Part shown: positions 27,225-36,456 of the stretch, in pieces
Position numbering within the stretch: position 1 is the first letter of the stretch
Layout: each line of letters begins with the position of its first letter
Source of the DNA: an uncultured Lachnospira sp.
Lineage (GTDB): Bacteria > Bacillota > Clostridia > Lachnospirales > Lachnospiraceae
Length of the DNA stretch: 64,000 nucleotides
NCBI GenBank assembly: GCA_934359185.1
Contig: CAKRLE010000003.1
Coordinates: forward strand, 124,001 to 188,000
Direction of reading: 5' to 3'
Notes under the pieces: generated by a model
Databases searched by the model: none
Seen by the model: only the letters and a program-made list of their open reading frames with translations
Told to the model about the DNA's origin: nothing
Program-made: the position numbers and the translations under genes

Positions 27225-29455
27225 ATAAAATTCTCCTTAATTCTCTTATCAAGAGACGAAAAACGCATCTGCTCTGTCTTGTTGTCTGCCATCTGATGAA
27301 ATACTTCCTCAATCCCAACCATGCAGACACATTTCTTTGCCCTGGTTACTGCCGTATATAAAAGATTTCGGTTCATAAGCATTCTTGGTCCTGGATACAT
27401 CGGAATAATTACAGCCGGATACTCACTTCCCTGTGATTTATGAACTGTCACTGCATATGCTAACTCAAGCTCCTCTATCTGCTTGAAATCATACTGTACT
27501 TCTCTTGCATCCTCAAATCTTACAGTAACACATTCTGAAAATGTATTAATGCGCTGTATAACACCCGAATCGCCATTAAAAACACCTGTCCCCATCTCAA
27601 TTGCAACACCATAGCGGTTTCTTTTCTCCCATTCAAGCTGATAATTATTCTTAATCTGCATAACCTTATCGCCCTCACGGAATATCATATCTCCAACAGC
27701 CTTTTCTTCTTTATCTGGTGCTGGTGGATTGAGATACTGCTGCATGACATGATTAAGTCTTTCAACACCTACTGCAGATTTTCTCGATGGTGTAAGTATC
27801 TGAATCTCATTAATATCAGCTCCTACATAATCTGGAAGCTTGGCTTTTAGCAAGGTACACATTGCAGCAATTATCTCTTCCGGTGTGTTTCTTCTGACAA
27901 ACAGGAAATCCTTACTGTACTTATTAAGCACAACTGGTTCTCCCCTATTAATCTTATGTGCATTAGTTACAATCTCACTCTCTGCCGCCTGTCTGAATAT
28001 CTTTTCAAGCTTGACAACCGGAAAACACTCTGACTGTATTATATCCTTTAAAACATTTCCAGCACCAACACTCGGAAGCTGATCAACATCTCCTACAAGA
28101 ATCAGTCTTGTTCCAACAGGAATGGCTTTAAGAAGAGAGTTCATAATTGCAATATCAACCATTGACACCTCATCAACTATAATCACATCTGTCTCAAGCG
28201 GATTATCCTCATTTCTTTCAAAATGCACGGATGCATTGCTGTTATCCTCAGGTCCTCCACATATCTCTAGAAGCCTGTGTATCGTCTGTGCCTCAAATCC
28301 TGTCGTCTCTGTCATACGCTTGGCAGCTCTTCCAGTCGGTGCAGCAAGACGTATATCCATGCCTTCCATCTGGAAAAACCTTATAATTGTATTGATAGTT
28401 GTTGTCTTACCAGTTCCAGGTCCACCAGTTATAACCATCAGACCATTAAGCACTGCACTCTTAACCGCATTACGCTGTATTTCATCAAGTGTTATGGAAA
28501 GCTCCTGCTCTATTGTATCTATTCTTTCATTCATCTGGCTGTCTTCACATGTATACTTGACATCAAGATCAGTAAGCATTCTCGCAGCACTTGTTTCCAT
28601 ATAATAATACCTAGATGCATACACACACTGCCTGTCATCTTCCATCTTTATGACAACCTTCTTATCAATAGCCATATCCATGATATATTTATCAAAATCC
28701 TGAATATCTATAAGAAGCAGATTCTTTGCCTGTTCGCACAGAATATCAGCTGGAAGGTAAACATGTCCCTGTAAAACAGCCTGACACAGGCAATAATATA
28801 TGCCACTCTTTATACGGAATTCTGAATCAATCTTAAATCCTGCACGCTGTGCAATCTCGTCTGCTATGCGGAATCCCACTCCTTCAATATCATCAGCTAA
28901 TCTATATGGATTTTCCTGAATAACCGAATATACATCCTGACCATAACGCAAAAACACCTTATTAGCCAATTTCATGCTGATACCAAAATCCTGCATATAT
29001 ATCATAGCTTTTCTCATATCACGCTTTTCAATAAGCTGATTAGCTATGTCCATCGCTTTTTTCAGACTGATTCCCTTGATTTCGGCAAGACGTTCTGGTT
29101 CTTCCTCCATAATTCTGAATGTATCATCTCCAAAAGCATCAACTATACTTCCAGCCAGCTTCTCCCCGATGCCTTTAATTGAACCTGAACTAAGATAGCG
29201 CTTTACAGATTTGGCATCCTCCGGCGCTTTGAATTCATATGACTGTATGGAAAACTGCATATAGTATACAGGGTGCTTTACAAATGCACCTCTGGCAACT
29301 ATATATTCACCTGCGCTGACATAGCTCAAGCTTCCAACGCAGGTAATCTCTTCTCCATTAAATATTATGTTAAATACCGTGTATCCATTGTCTTCATTAC
29401 GGAATATTATATTCTCTATAAATCCTTCAACACAATCTAGTGCTTCGTAATCCAA
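27221..29455 (-). CDS. recD2: SF1B DNA helicase RecD2
   Basis: RecD2 is a 5'-3' helicase of Firmicutes acting in repair and fork restart without RecBC. The 744-residue protein has an N-terminal OB-like domain (VEGFIENIIFRNEDNGYTVF), helix-hairpin-helix region, Walker A GGPGTGKTTTINT, IIVDEVSMVD, and the C-terminal AVTVHKSQGSEYPAVI box. The start is a TTG with AAGGAAG seven bases upstream and no better ATG before the conserved region. It starts one base after the rod-protein stop, in the flagellar operon. Confidence 0.95.
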   Translation of the reverse strand: MDYEALDCVEGFIENIIFRNEDNGYTVFNIIFNGEEITCVGSLSYVSAGEYIVARGAFVKHPVYYMQFSIQSYEFKAPEDAKSVKRYLSSGSIKGIGEKLAGSIVDAFGDDTFRIMEEEPERLAEIKGISLKKAMDIANQLIEKRDMRKAMIYMQDFGISMKLANKVFLRYGQDVYSVIQENPYRLADDIEGVGFRIADEIAQRAGFKIDSEFRIKSGIYYCLCQAVLQGHVYLPADILCEQAKNLLLIDIQDFDKYIMDMAIDKKVVIKMEDDRQCVYASRYYYMETSAARMLTDLDVKYTCEDSQMNERIDTIEQELSITLDEIQRNAVKSAVLNGLMVITGGPGTGKTTTINTIIRFFQMEGMDIRLAAPTGRAAKRMTETTGFEAQTIHRLLEICGGPEDNSNASVHFERNEDNPLETDVIIVDEVSMVDIAIMNSLLKAIPVGTRLILVGDVDQLPSVGAGNVLKDIIQSECFPVVKLEKIFRQAAESEIVTNAHKINRGEPVVLNKYSKDFLFVRRNTPEEIIAAMCTLLKAKLPDYVGADINEIQILTPSRKSAVGVERLNHVMQQYLNPPAPDKEEKAVGDMIFREGDKVMQIKNNYQLEWEKRNRYGVAIEMGTGVFNGDSGVIQRINTFSECVTVRFEDAREVQYDFKQIEELELAYAVTVHKSQGSEYPAVIIPMYPGPRMLMNRNLLYTAVTRAKKCVCMVGIEEVFHQMADNKTEQMRFSSLDKRIKENFI

Positions 29456-29456
29456 C

Positions 29457-29870
29457 TTATACTTCCTTTACGCTATAATTTCTCTTCATCTGCTTATACA
29501 GAGTCTGTGCAATTCCAAGTCCTTTTCCCTGTGTATCTGTAACCTTGGCTGCCATCTGTGATACAAGTTCATCACCAAAATAACTTGATAATGTACCCAT
29601 TCCAGAATCTGATTCCCCTGTAACTCCAAACAACGATGCATATATGTTATCCGAATCTCCTTCTTCAACACTCGACATCTTAACCATTGCTTTCATCATC
29701 TGTTCAACAAAATAGCTCTCAAAATCCTTGCAGACATCCATGAGCTCGTCATCTGTTGCCTTAGACAGGTCTGTTGAATTAAGCTTGCTGCTTATAGAGC
29801 TCGTTGTCGCATTAGTGTATGTACTATTATTAGAATATATCGAATTGATATTACTCATAATATTATCCAT
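29457..29870 (-). CDS. flgJ: FlgJ-like flagellar rod-binding protein
   Basis: The 137-residue protein matches the N-terminal rod-binding domain of FlgJ: CKDFESYFVEQMMKAMVKM and GMGTLSSYFGDELVSQMAAKV. The peptidoglycan hydrolase domain of enterobacterial FlgJ is absent, as usual in Firmicutes. A Ser/Thr/Asn-rich stretch forms the first 35 residues. It follows flgG by 42 bases. Confidence 0.85.
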   Translation of the reverse strand: MDNIMSNINSIYSNNSTYTNATTSSISSKLNSTDLSKATDDELMDVCKDFESYFVEQMMKAMVKMSSVEEGDSDNIYASLFGVTGESDSGMGTLSSYFGDELVSQMAAKVTDTQGKGLGIAQTLYKQMKRNYSVKEV

Positions 29871-29912
29871 ATGTCTACCTCACATTATAATACTAATACA
29901 TATATCCACAGA

Positions 29913-30728
29913 TTATCTCTTAAGATTATTAGCCTGTTCCATCATTGTATCTGACGTTGTTATAGCCTTGGAACATAATTCATACGCTCTCTGTGCTGTG
30001 ATAAGATTAACCATCTCTGTTGCAACATTGACATTAGATGCCTCAAGATAGCCCTGCTTTAACTTGCTCTTAGTTCCAACATCATCATAATCCTCATTAA
30101 GAGGTACACCTGATGCCTCTGATTCTTTAAGATATGAGCTTCCAATCTTGTCTAATCCAGATGGATTAGTAAACTGGAATAACGCTATCTTAATTCCCAT
30201 AGGTGCCGGATTGTTCGACTCGTCTGGATAACACAGGTTACCATCACCATCAACTGTAATCTTAGCAGAATTATACTCTGACGAAAGAACAATCGGTGAA
30301 CCATCTGAACTTAACACTGGATATCCTTCTGCTGTAGAAAGCATAAATCCTTCCTGTGCTACTGCGAATAAAAAGTTACCGTTCCTTGTATATATTGTGT
30401 TTCCATCAAGATCCTGTACAGCAAAAAAACCATCACCATTAATCATAAAATCAGTAGTGCTGTCTGTAGCGTTAGCTGACCCTTGTGTGTAATGCGATGT
30501 AACAGCTGAAACTCTCGAGCCAAGACCTACCTGTGCGCTTACCGGCTTCTGTTCCCCATTAGCCGATGTTGTTTTTGCCTGTAAATCCTGATATAACAAT
30601 GACTTAAAGCTTGCGCTCTCTGACTTATATCCTGTTGAGTTAACGTTAGCAAGATTGTTCGATATAACGTCAACATTAGTCTGCTGCGCAATCATTCCTG
30701 ACGCTGCAGAATATAATGATCTAACCAT
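29913..30728 (-). CDS. flgG: Flagellar basal-body rod protein FlgG
   Basis: Distal rod (or FlhO/FlhP type) protein. The N-terminal flg_bb_rod signature LYSAASGMIAQQTNVDVISNN and C-terminal SNVNVATEMVNLITAQRAYE are both complete, with the FlgE/F/G central domain between. Length 271. It is the second of a pair of rod proteins behind mreB, exactly as flhO-flhP behind mbl in B. subtilis, so it may alternatively be named flhP. Confidence 0.9.
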   Translation of the reverse strand: MVRSLYSAASGMIAQQTNVDVISNNLANVNSTGYKSESASFKSLLYQDLQAKTTSANGEQKPVSAQVGLGSRVSAVTSHYTQGSANATDSTTDFMINGDGFFAVQDLDGNTIYTRNGNFLFAVAQEGFMLSTAEGYPVLSSDGSPIVLSSEYNSAKITVDGDGNLCYPDESNNPAPMGIKIALFQFTNPSGLDKIGSSYLKESEASGVPLNEDYDDVGTKSKLKQGYLEASNVNVATEMVNLITAQRAYELCSKAITTSDTMMEQANNLKR

Positions 30729-30749
30729 AATTATCTACCCCTTCTTATT

Positions 30750-31520
30750 CTAGAGTTCAGATATACTTACCATCTTGCTAAGCATATCATCAACAGCGTT
30801 AATGACTTTCTGACCGCTCTCATACTCTCTTGCAATGCTTATCATCTCAACCATCTCAGATACGACATTGATATTAGATGCCTCTGTGTATCCCTGGTTA
30901 ACTGTAGCTGTGCAATCAGTCTGTGCTGCCCCATCAACTGTACGGTACAGATTCTCACCATATGCTTCTAAGTAATTATAGTCCTCAAAATCTGTCAATA
31001 CAAATGTATCAACATATACACCATCTGCATATATTTCACCTGTTGGCTGGACTTCCAGCTTATCAATATTAGTTGGTAATTGTATTGGACCACTCTCACC
31101 TAATACAAAATCGCCATCCTTGGTAACCAGATAACCTTCCTGATTCATCTGGAACGATCCATCCCTGGAATACATTGTAGATGTCTCTCCTGCCTTGTTA
31201 GTAAAAGAAATATTAAAAAAGCCTTTTCCTGACAGTGCAAAATCATAATTGTTATCAGTGCTTACAAATGAGCCCTGCGACCAGTCACGATATGATTCTC
31301 CTATCTTCGCTCCGAGTGACAGGCTTCCAATATTTTCATTGAGATGTCCTACCGTAAGATCCTTTATCTTAAGCGCATACATCTCATCAAAAGACTGTGT
31401 AGTGAGTCCTTCTTTCTTGTAACCTGTTGTCGTAGCATTTGCAAGGTTATTGGAGACAACATCCATTCTCTTCTGGCTGTTAACCATTCCGGTATATGCT
31501 GTATATAACCCTCTGACCAT
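30750..31520 (-). CDS. flgF: Flagellar basal-body rod protein FlgF/FlhO
   Basis: A second rod-family protein with N-terminal LYTAYTGMVNSQKRMDVVSNN and C-terminal ASNINVVSEMVEMISIAREYE. At 256 residues it fits FlgF or FlhO. It lies 24 bases after mreB and 21 bases before flgG. The pair probably builds the rod across the cell wall. Confidence 0.88.
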   Translation of the reverse strand: MVRGLYTAYTGMVNSQKRMDVVSNNLANATTTGYKKEGLTTQSFDEMYALKIKDLTVGHLNENIGSLSLGAKIGESYRDWSQGSFVSTDNNYDFALSGKGFFNISFTNKAGETSTMYSRDGSFQMNQEGYLVTKDGDFVLGESGPIQLPTNIDKLEVQPTGEIYADGVYVDTFVLTDFEDYNYLEAYGENLYRTVDGAAQTDCTATVNQGYTEASNINVVSEMVEMISIAREYESGQKVINAVDDMLSKMVSISEL

Positions 31521-31544
31521 AGCCTGTCCTCCAATCCTGATCTC

Positions 31545-32543
31545 TTAATTCTGTGTATCTCTATAACCTGAAAGGAATTCAATAAACTTACCTGTTCCTA
31601 TAGCAACACATGTCATTGGATCCTCTGCTGTCATTGTATTGATACCTGTCTTAGCTTCAATAAGATCCTCAAGACCTGAAAGAAGCGCTCCACCACCTGT
31701 AAGAACAATTCCTCTGTCTGCAATATCAGATGCAAGTTCTGGTGGAGTTTTCTCAAGTACGCTGTGTACTGCTTCAACTATCTGGGATGTAGCTTCTCTT
31801 AAAGCTTCCTCAGTCTCCTCTGATGTAACTTCAACTGTCTTAGGAAGACCTGTTACAAGGTTACGTCCTCTGACGTTCATCGTGCTCACCTCTGCACGTG
31901 GATAAGCAGATCCAATCTTAATCTTAATATCTTCAGCAGTTCTCTCACCGATAAGAAGATTATGCTTCTTTCTCATGTAACGGACAATTGCCTCATCAAA
32001 ATCATCGCCGGCAATCTTGATTGATGTACTTACAACAGTTCCTCCAAGCGAGATAACTGCAATATCTGTTGTACCACCACCGATATCGACAATCATATTA
32101 CCGCATGGTCTTGCAATATCAATTCCAGCTCCAATTGCAGCTGCGATTGGCTCCTCAATAATAGCAACCTCTCTTGCACCTGCCTGAAGTGTAGCATCCT
32201 CAACAGCCTTCTTCTCAACCTCTGTTACACCTGATGGAACGCAGACACTTATTCTTGGCTTCTTCAATGTTCTTCTACCGATAGCCTTCTGAATGAAGTA
32301 CTTGAGCATCTTCTCTGTAACTGTATAATCAGATATAACACCCTGTCTAAGAGGTCTTACTGCAACAATATTACCAGGTGTTCTACCAAGCATGAGTCTT
32401 GCTTCTTCACCAATAGCCTTAATCTTATTAGTGTCTCTGTCAAATGCCACAACTGATGGCTCCTTTAACACAACACCCTTTCCCTTGATATATACCAGAA
32501 TGCTGGCTGTTCCCAAATCTATACCGATATCTGTTGACAACAT
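31545..32543 (-). CDS. mbl: MreB/Mbl actin-like cell shape protein
   Basis: This actin-like ATPase forms membrane filaments that guide the wall-elongation machinery. IGIDLGTASILVYIKGKG (phosphate 1), IVDIGGGTTDIAVI (phosphate 2), and the LTGGGALLSGL adenosine motif are present; 332 residues. Position directly before two flagellar rod genes mirrors mbl-flhO-flhP in B. subtilis, hence the symbol, though mreB is an equally fair name. AAAGGAG precedes the ATG. No convincing promoter was found in the AT-rich gap upstream. Confidence 0.93.
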   Translation of the reverse strand: MLSTDIGIDLGTASILVYIKGKGVVLKEPSVVAFDRDTNKIKAIGEEARLMLGRTPGNIVAVRPLRQGVISDYTVTEKMLKYFIQKAIGRRTLKKPRISVCVPSGVTEVEKKAVEDATLQAGAREVAIIEEPIAAAIGAGIDIARPCGNMIVDIGGGTTDIAVISLGGTVVSTSIKIAGDDFDEAIVRYMRKKHNLLIGERTAEDIKIKIGSAYPRAEVSTMNVRGRNLVTGLPKTVEVTSEETEEALREATSQIVEAVHSVLEKTPPELASDIADRGIVLTGGGALLSGLEDLIEAKTGINTMTAEDPMTCVAIGTGKFIEFLSGYRDTQN

Positions 32544-32697
32544 GTCATTATTCTCCTTTCAATCATCCTATCTCAAAACTTTCTTCTACTTATATATTCT
32601 CTATATACATATACAACAGTTCATGTACATAGTTTATCGCATAACAAGTCCAGTTACCATTATATACAATAGATTGGCATTTTAAAAGAGGTAACTT

Positions 32698-32723
32698 AAA
32701 AAAAGTTTAACCTTATTAAACTT
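32698..32723 (-). terminator. Terminator of the CmpB-like gene, overlapping its stop codon
   Basis: AAGTTTAA (32703-32710) pairs with TTAAACTT (32716-32723), and a run of about seven T residues follows on the minus strand. The distal arm overlaps the stop codon of the upstream gene. Confidence 0.7.
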
Positions 32724-33531
32724 AGGAATCCTTTCTTGTAAGCACTCTTCTCTTAACTTCATCCAATGCTTCACCAAATCTCTCTGATGATGCATGTGGG
32801 AAGCTTCTGATAATTGACTTATTAAGCCTCTCTGCCTTAAACTTGGCAGCGTCAAGCTCAAGCTTTAAGGCATTAATACGCTCTTCCTGTCTTGCAAAGT
32901 ACTCACGCTGCTTCTCATTAGCCATCTCACTGAATGCTTCCTTAGCTTCACCGAATCTTTCAGTAAGCTCTGACAGCTCTTTCTTGACAGCAGTCTGGTA
33001 AGCAAGAATCTTTCTGAAATCGAGAGCCTTTCTGAATGCGAACAGGAAGTCAACAAGCATCACTGCTGATATCGCAAGCACAAGTCCACCAAGCACTCTC
33101 TTATCCATATTATCAATGAATTCCGAAACCGGCACATGAATAACCCTGACCAGTAAAACAGAAAAGAACCCCCATGCTATAGAAGATGAAAGGCATATAT
33201 AACCTTTGATATTAAACTTCTGATTACTATAATCCCAATACTTCATGGAAAACATAGTTTCCATGACAGCTCCCGTAACATATTCCAGTATTGTCGAGCC
33301 AATCATTCCACATATAAATATAAGGGGAATACTCCATGTCACAAGAATTGTAGAGATAAGTATTGTTATCGCTCCAAAACCATATATCGGTAAAAATGGA
33401 CCTTTTAAAAACCCTCTGTTAGTAAGTCTTTTTTCTTTAATTGACACATATGTGCTCTCAAAACACCATCCAAGAAAACAATATGTGAAAAAATATGCTA
33501 TCCATCTTTCTATTATAATATATCTTTCCAT
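32722..33531 (-). CDS. CmpB-like multi-pass membrane protein (putative ABC transporter permease family)
   Basis: The protein has four to five membrane helices in its first 170 residues (WIAYFFTYCFLGWCFES, ITILISTILVTWSIPLIFI, VLGGLVLAISAVMLVDFLF), with the GFLKGPFLPIYGFG motif of the ABC_trans_CmpB family (PF06541). The remaining 95 residues are a charged coiled coil. The family name is historical and no transporter partner is present; function is unknown. GGAG before 33531 sets the start at MERYII; 269 residues. Confidence 0.8.
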   Translation of the reverse strand: MERYIIIERWIAYFFTYCFLGWCFESTYVSIKEKRLTNRGFLKGPFLPIYGFGAITILISTILVTWSIPLIFICGMIGSTILEYVTGAVMETMFSMKYWDYSNQKFNIKGYICLSSSIAWGFFSVLLVRVIHVPVSEFIDNMDKRVLGGLVLAISAVMLVDFLFAFRKALDFRKILAYQTAVKKELSELTERFGEAKEAFSEMANEKQREYFARQEERINALKLELDAAKFKAERLNKSIIRSFPHASSERFGEALDEVKRRVLTRKDS

Positions 33532-33593
33532 TTTGAATCTCCAATTCATTTTAGTGAAACTATATTTTATCATTTAATTAAATAAAAATCAAG

Positions 33594-33632
33594 AAAAGGA
33601 TGTGCAGAAAAATATTTTCAACACATCCTTTT
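33594..33632 (-). terminator. Terminator of metK
   Basis: AAAAGGATGTG (33594-33604) pairs with CACATCCTTTT (33622-33632). The arms end in A/T runs on both sides, so it could act in both directions, but only metK ends here, 33 bases upstream. Confidence 0.8.
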
Positions 33633-33665
33633 TGCTTTTAATTAATATCTACAGTTCAGATAATC

Positions 33666-34850
33666 TTAAAGATATTTCTTTAATTCATCAACCTTATCAA
33701 GCTTCTCCCATGGAAGATTAAGGTCAAGACGTCCAAAGTGACCATAAGCTGCTGTCTGCTTGTAGATTGGTCTTCTAAGGTCAAGCATCTTGATAATTCC
33801 TGCTGGGCGAAGGTCAAAGTTCTCTCTGATAACCTCAACTATCTTCTCGTCAGATATCTTTCCTGTTCCAAATGTCTCAACATGGATAGATGTTGGTCTT
33901 GCAACACCGATAGCATATGATAACTGGATTTCCATTCTGTCTGCAAATCCTGCAGCTACAAGGTTCTTAGCTACATAACGTGCTGCATATGCTGCTGAAC
34001 GGTCAACCTTAGTACAGTCCTTGCCAGAGAATGCTCCGCCACCATGTCTTGCAACACCACCGTAAGTATCAACAATAATCTTACGTCCTGTAAGACCGCT
34101 GTCACCATTAGGTCCACCGATAACGAATCTTCCTGTTGGGTTGATGAAAATCTTAGTATCAGCATCAATCATAGAATGATCAACAATTGCATCTATAACA
34201 TATTTCTTGATATCATCATGAATCTGTTCCTGTGAAACCTCTGGTGAATGCTGTGATGAAACAACGATTGCATCAAGCCTTACCGGCTTGTCATTCTCAT
34301 CATATTCTACAGTAACCTGTGTCTTACCATCTGGTCTTAAATATGGAAGTGTTCCATCCTTACGAACATCTGTAAGTCTCTTAGCAAGCTTCTGTGCAAG
34401 GTTAGCTGAATATGGCATGTACTCCTCTGTTTCGTTAGTAGCATAACCAAACATCATACCCTGGTCTCCAGCGCCAATTGCCTCGATAGCTGCATCATCA
34501 TCACCATTCTTAGCCTCAAGAGCCTTATCAACTCCCATGGCAATATCTGCTGACTGCTTATCAAGTGCTACCATAACAGCACATGTATTACCATCGAAGC
34601 CCTTATCTGAGCTGTCATAACCTATCTCAACAACTGTATCTCTTACAATCTGTGAAATATCAACATTTGCCTTAGTTGTAATTTCACCCATAACCATAAC
34701 AAATCCCGTGTTAGTAAGAGTCTCACATGCTACTCTTGAATATGGATCCTGTGCGTAAAGTGCATCAAGTACCGCATCTGAAACCTGGTCACATATTTTA
34801 TCAGGATGTCCTTCTGTTACTGATTCTGATGTAAATAATCTTTTTTCCAT
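33666..34850 (-). CDS. metK: S-adenosylmethionine synthetase
   Basis: MetK makes SAM from methionine and [24 protein letters not shown], the [16 protein letters not shown] motif and [16 protein letters not shown] are all intact; 394 residues is normal. A SAM-I riboswitch lies in its leader, so expression should fall when SAM is plentiful. Confidence 0.97.
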   Translation of the reverse strand: MEKRLFTSESVTEGHPDKICDQVSDAVLDALYAQDPYSRVACETLTNTGFVMVMGEITTKANVDISQIVRDTVVEIGYDSSDKGFDGNTCAVMVALDKQSADIAMGVDKALEAKNGDDDAAIEAIGAGDQGMMFGYATNETEEYMPYSANLAQKLAKRLTDVRKDGTLPYLRPDGKTQVTVEYDENDKPVRLDAIVVSSQHSPEVSQEQIHDDIKKYVIDAIVDHSMIDADTKIFINPTGRFVIGGPNGDSGLTGRKIIVDTYGGVARHGGGAFSGKDCTKVDRSAAYAARYVAKNLVAAGFADRMEIQLSYAIGVARPTSIHVETFGTGKISDEKIVEVIRENFDLRPAGIIKMLDLRRPIYKQTAAYGHFGRLDLNLPWEKLDKVDELKKYL

Positions 34851-34907
34851 CTAAAAAATCCTTCCTTCCGAGTTTTGATAAATTTTCCCATTATGTGCTC
34901 TTTTAAC

Positions 34908-35125
34908 AAAAAACGAGTCCCTCAAAGGGGACCCGCTATCATTACTCTATGATGTCGAAATCCTCTTATTGTTCGAATATAAACCTATGCATATTAAAAT
35001 GCAAAGGCTTATCTCTCCGCTCAGGTTGGCACCTTCCATGTAATAGCATCACAGCACATGCTGCAATAATAATGGGGTTGCCGGGCTTCATAGATCCTAT
35101 GTATCTCCACCACTCTAAATAAGGG
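34908..35125 (-). promoter_or_regulatory. SAM-I (S-box) riboswitch with terminator, controlling metK
   Basis: On the minus strand the aptamer runs from 35125 to 35008. The P1 arms (CTTATTTAGAG and GAGAGATAAG), the conserved GAAGCCCGGCAACC and GGTGCCAACCTGAGCGGA segments are unmistakable. The expression platform is a hairpin at 34914-34935 (CGGGTCCC with GGGACTCG) followed by six T residues, ending about 60 bases before the metK start. SAM binding should favour this terminator. Confidence 0.95.
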
Positions 35126-35188
35126 ACAAATAATCGTCTATTAAATTGTACATAATACTTAAAAATGTAATATAAATGTTACATTTGA

Positions 35189-35217
35189 ATACTACACATT
35201 AACCGCTCTCTAGTCAA
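35189..35217 (-). promoter_or_regulatory. Candidate sigma-A promoter for metK
   Basis: TTGACT (35212-35217), 17 bp, TAGTAT (35189-35194) on the minus strand, about 60 bases upstream of the riboswitch aptamer. A second possible -10 (TACAAT at 35145-35150) is closer but lacks a good -35. Confidence 0.45.
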
Positions 35218-35224
35218 GTATAAA

Positions 35225-35253
35225 TTGACTTTTTTATGAATTTTTAATATAAT
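35225..35253 (+). promoter_or_regulatory. Sigma-A promoter for the HD-GYP gene
   Basis: TTGACT (35225-35230), exactly 17 bp, perfect TATAAT (35248-35253), 66 bases before the start codon and back-to-back with the metK promoter. Confidence 0.85.
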
Positions 35254-35319
35254 TGGTTTTAGATTAGGAAAGTAAATTGTTAATTTTATATAACATCTGG
35301 ATTTTAGGGGGATTATATA

Positions 35320-36390
35320 GTGAAGAAATCAATATTTGTATTTGATGCTGAACCAGGAATGGTACTGGCATCAGATGTATTAGCCCAGGACGGCTCACTT
35401 GTTGTTCCCGCTGGAACAACACTGGATATGAAGAATATTTCTAAATTATCTGATTATCATATCCTTGAAATTGAAATTGAATTCAAAGAGAAGCCAGCGG
35501 CTGCAGCCCAGGATGAACCTACATATTACGAGAAAATACGCAAAAGTGAGAAATTCAAGGAATTCTGCAAGGAATATGACCTCGGTGTTGAACAATTAAA
35601 GGGAGAGCTTAACGATATAGCAACAAGGAATTTACCTATTGATGAAGAAGCGCTTCTGTCACACACCATGTCAATCATTACAAAATATACTAACAAACTC
35701 CAGTTATTTGATATGCTTCACAGTTTGCGTGAATTTGATGATATGACATATGCACACAGCATCAATGTTGCACTCATAGCTTCAATAATTGGTCAGTGGC
35801 TGCACTATTCCGATGAAGACATCCGTGTCCTTACACTTGCAGGACTTCTTCATGACATCGGCAAAGTTAACATCCCAGCAGATATTCTTAAAAAACCTGG
35901 AAAACTGACTGACGAGGAATACGAAATTGTTAAACGTCATGTTAACGAGGGTTACGACATATTAAAGACCCAGAATATAGATAACAGAATTAAAGAAGGT
36001 TGCGTATTTCACCATGAAAAATGTGACGGAACCGGTTATCCTTTCGGTTTAAAGAGTGAAAAAATTCCTGTATTCGCCAAGATTATCAGCATTGCAGACG
36101 TATATGATGCCATGACAGCCGCAAGGTCATACAGAAAAGCACTCTGCCCATTTACTGTAATCGAACAGATGGAACGCCAGTGTTTCACAAGCCTTGATCC
36201 TAACTACGCACTTCCATTTTTAAAGAACGTAGTTTCATCATATATACATAACAATGTAAGACTTTCCGATGGAAGGATTGGAGAAGTCATATTAATCAAT
36301 GACAGAAGCCTCAGCAAACCATCAATTATGTGCAATGGTGAATTTATAGATTTATCAAAGACTAATCTCACTATTGAGGCTATTCTTTAA
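35320..36390 (+). CDS. HD-GYP domain cyclic-di-GMP phosphodiesterase
   Basis: The C-terminal two thirds form an HD-GYP domain: H178-D179 in GLLHDIGKVNIP, the HHEKCDGTGYP motif with GYP at 239-241, and IADVYDAMTAARSYR. Such enzymes break down cyclic di-GMP. The N-terminal 60 residues match the small beta-rich module seen in front of many clostridial HD-GYP proteins (AEPGMVLASDVLAQDGSLVV), and a helix follows. The start is GTG behind GGGGG. A diguanylate cyclase is encoded at 54.9-56.5 kb, so the window contains both sides of this signalling. Confidence 0.9.
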   Translation: MKKSIFVFDAEPGMVLASDVLAQDGSLVVPAGTTLDMKNISKLSDYHILEIEIEFKEKPAAAAQDEPTYYEKIRKSEKFKEFCKEYDLGVEQLKGELNDIATRNLPIDEEALLSHTMSIITKYTNKLQLFDMLHSLREFDDMTYAHSINVALIASIIGQWLHYSDEDIRVLTLAGLLHDIGKVNIPADILKKPGKLTDEEYEIVKRHVNEGYDILKTQNIDNRIKEGCVFHHEKCDGTGYPFGLKSEKIPVFAKIISIADVYDAMTAARSYRKALCPFTVIEQMERQCFTSLDPNYALPFLKNVVSSYIHNNVRLSDGRIGEVILINDRSLSKPSIMCNGEFIDLSKTNLTIEAIL

Positions 36391-36400
36391 AATTACAAAG

Positions 36401-36429
36401 ACATATTCAAAACTGCCCCTGCATACACT
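36401..36429 (+). promoter_or_regulatory. Sigma-E promoter for spoIIID, nested in the terminator hairpin
   Basis: ACATATT (36401-36407), 14 bp, CATACACT (36422-36429). The -10 matches the B. subtilis sigma-E consensus CATACAHT in full and the -35 (KMATATT) in six of seven. The start point should be near 36436, inside the loop of the hairpin at 36416-36451. Confidence 0.75.
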
Positions 36430-36456
36430 GTAAAAACAGATAATGCAGGGGTTTTT
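36416..36456 (+). terminator. Terminator after the HD-GYP gene, containing the spoIIID ribosome site
   Basis: CCCCTGCAT (36416-36424) pairs with ATGCAGGGG (36443-36451), then five T residues, and the spoIIID ATG follows at once. The right arm contains AGGGG, the only Shine-Dalgarno sequence available to spoIIID. Confidence 0.9.

Noticed and set aside
32544..32690. Promoter for mbl with TATAAT near 32660
   Set aside because: The -10 is good but no acceptable -35 at 16-18 bp was found, so it was not listed.
34954..34960. A TGTCGAA (Spo0A box) in the metK leader
   Set aside because: It is a single copy on the plus strand inside the riboswitch expression platform, with no second box or promoter around it; likely chance.
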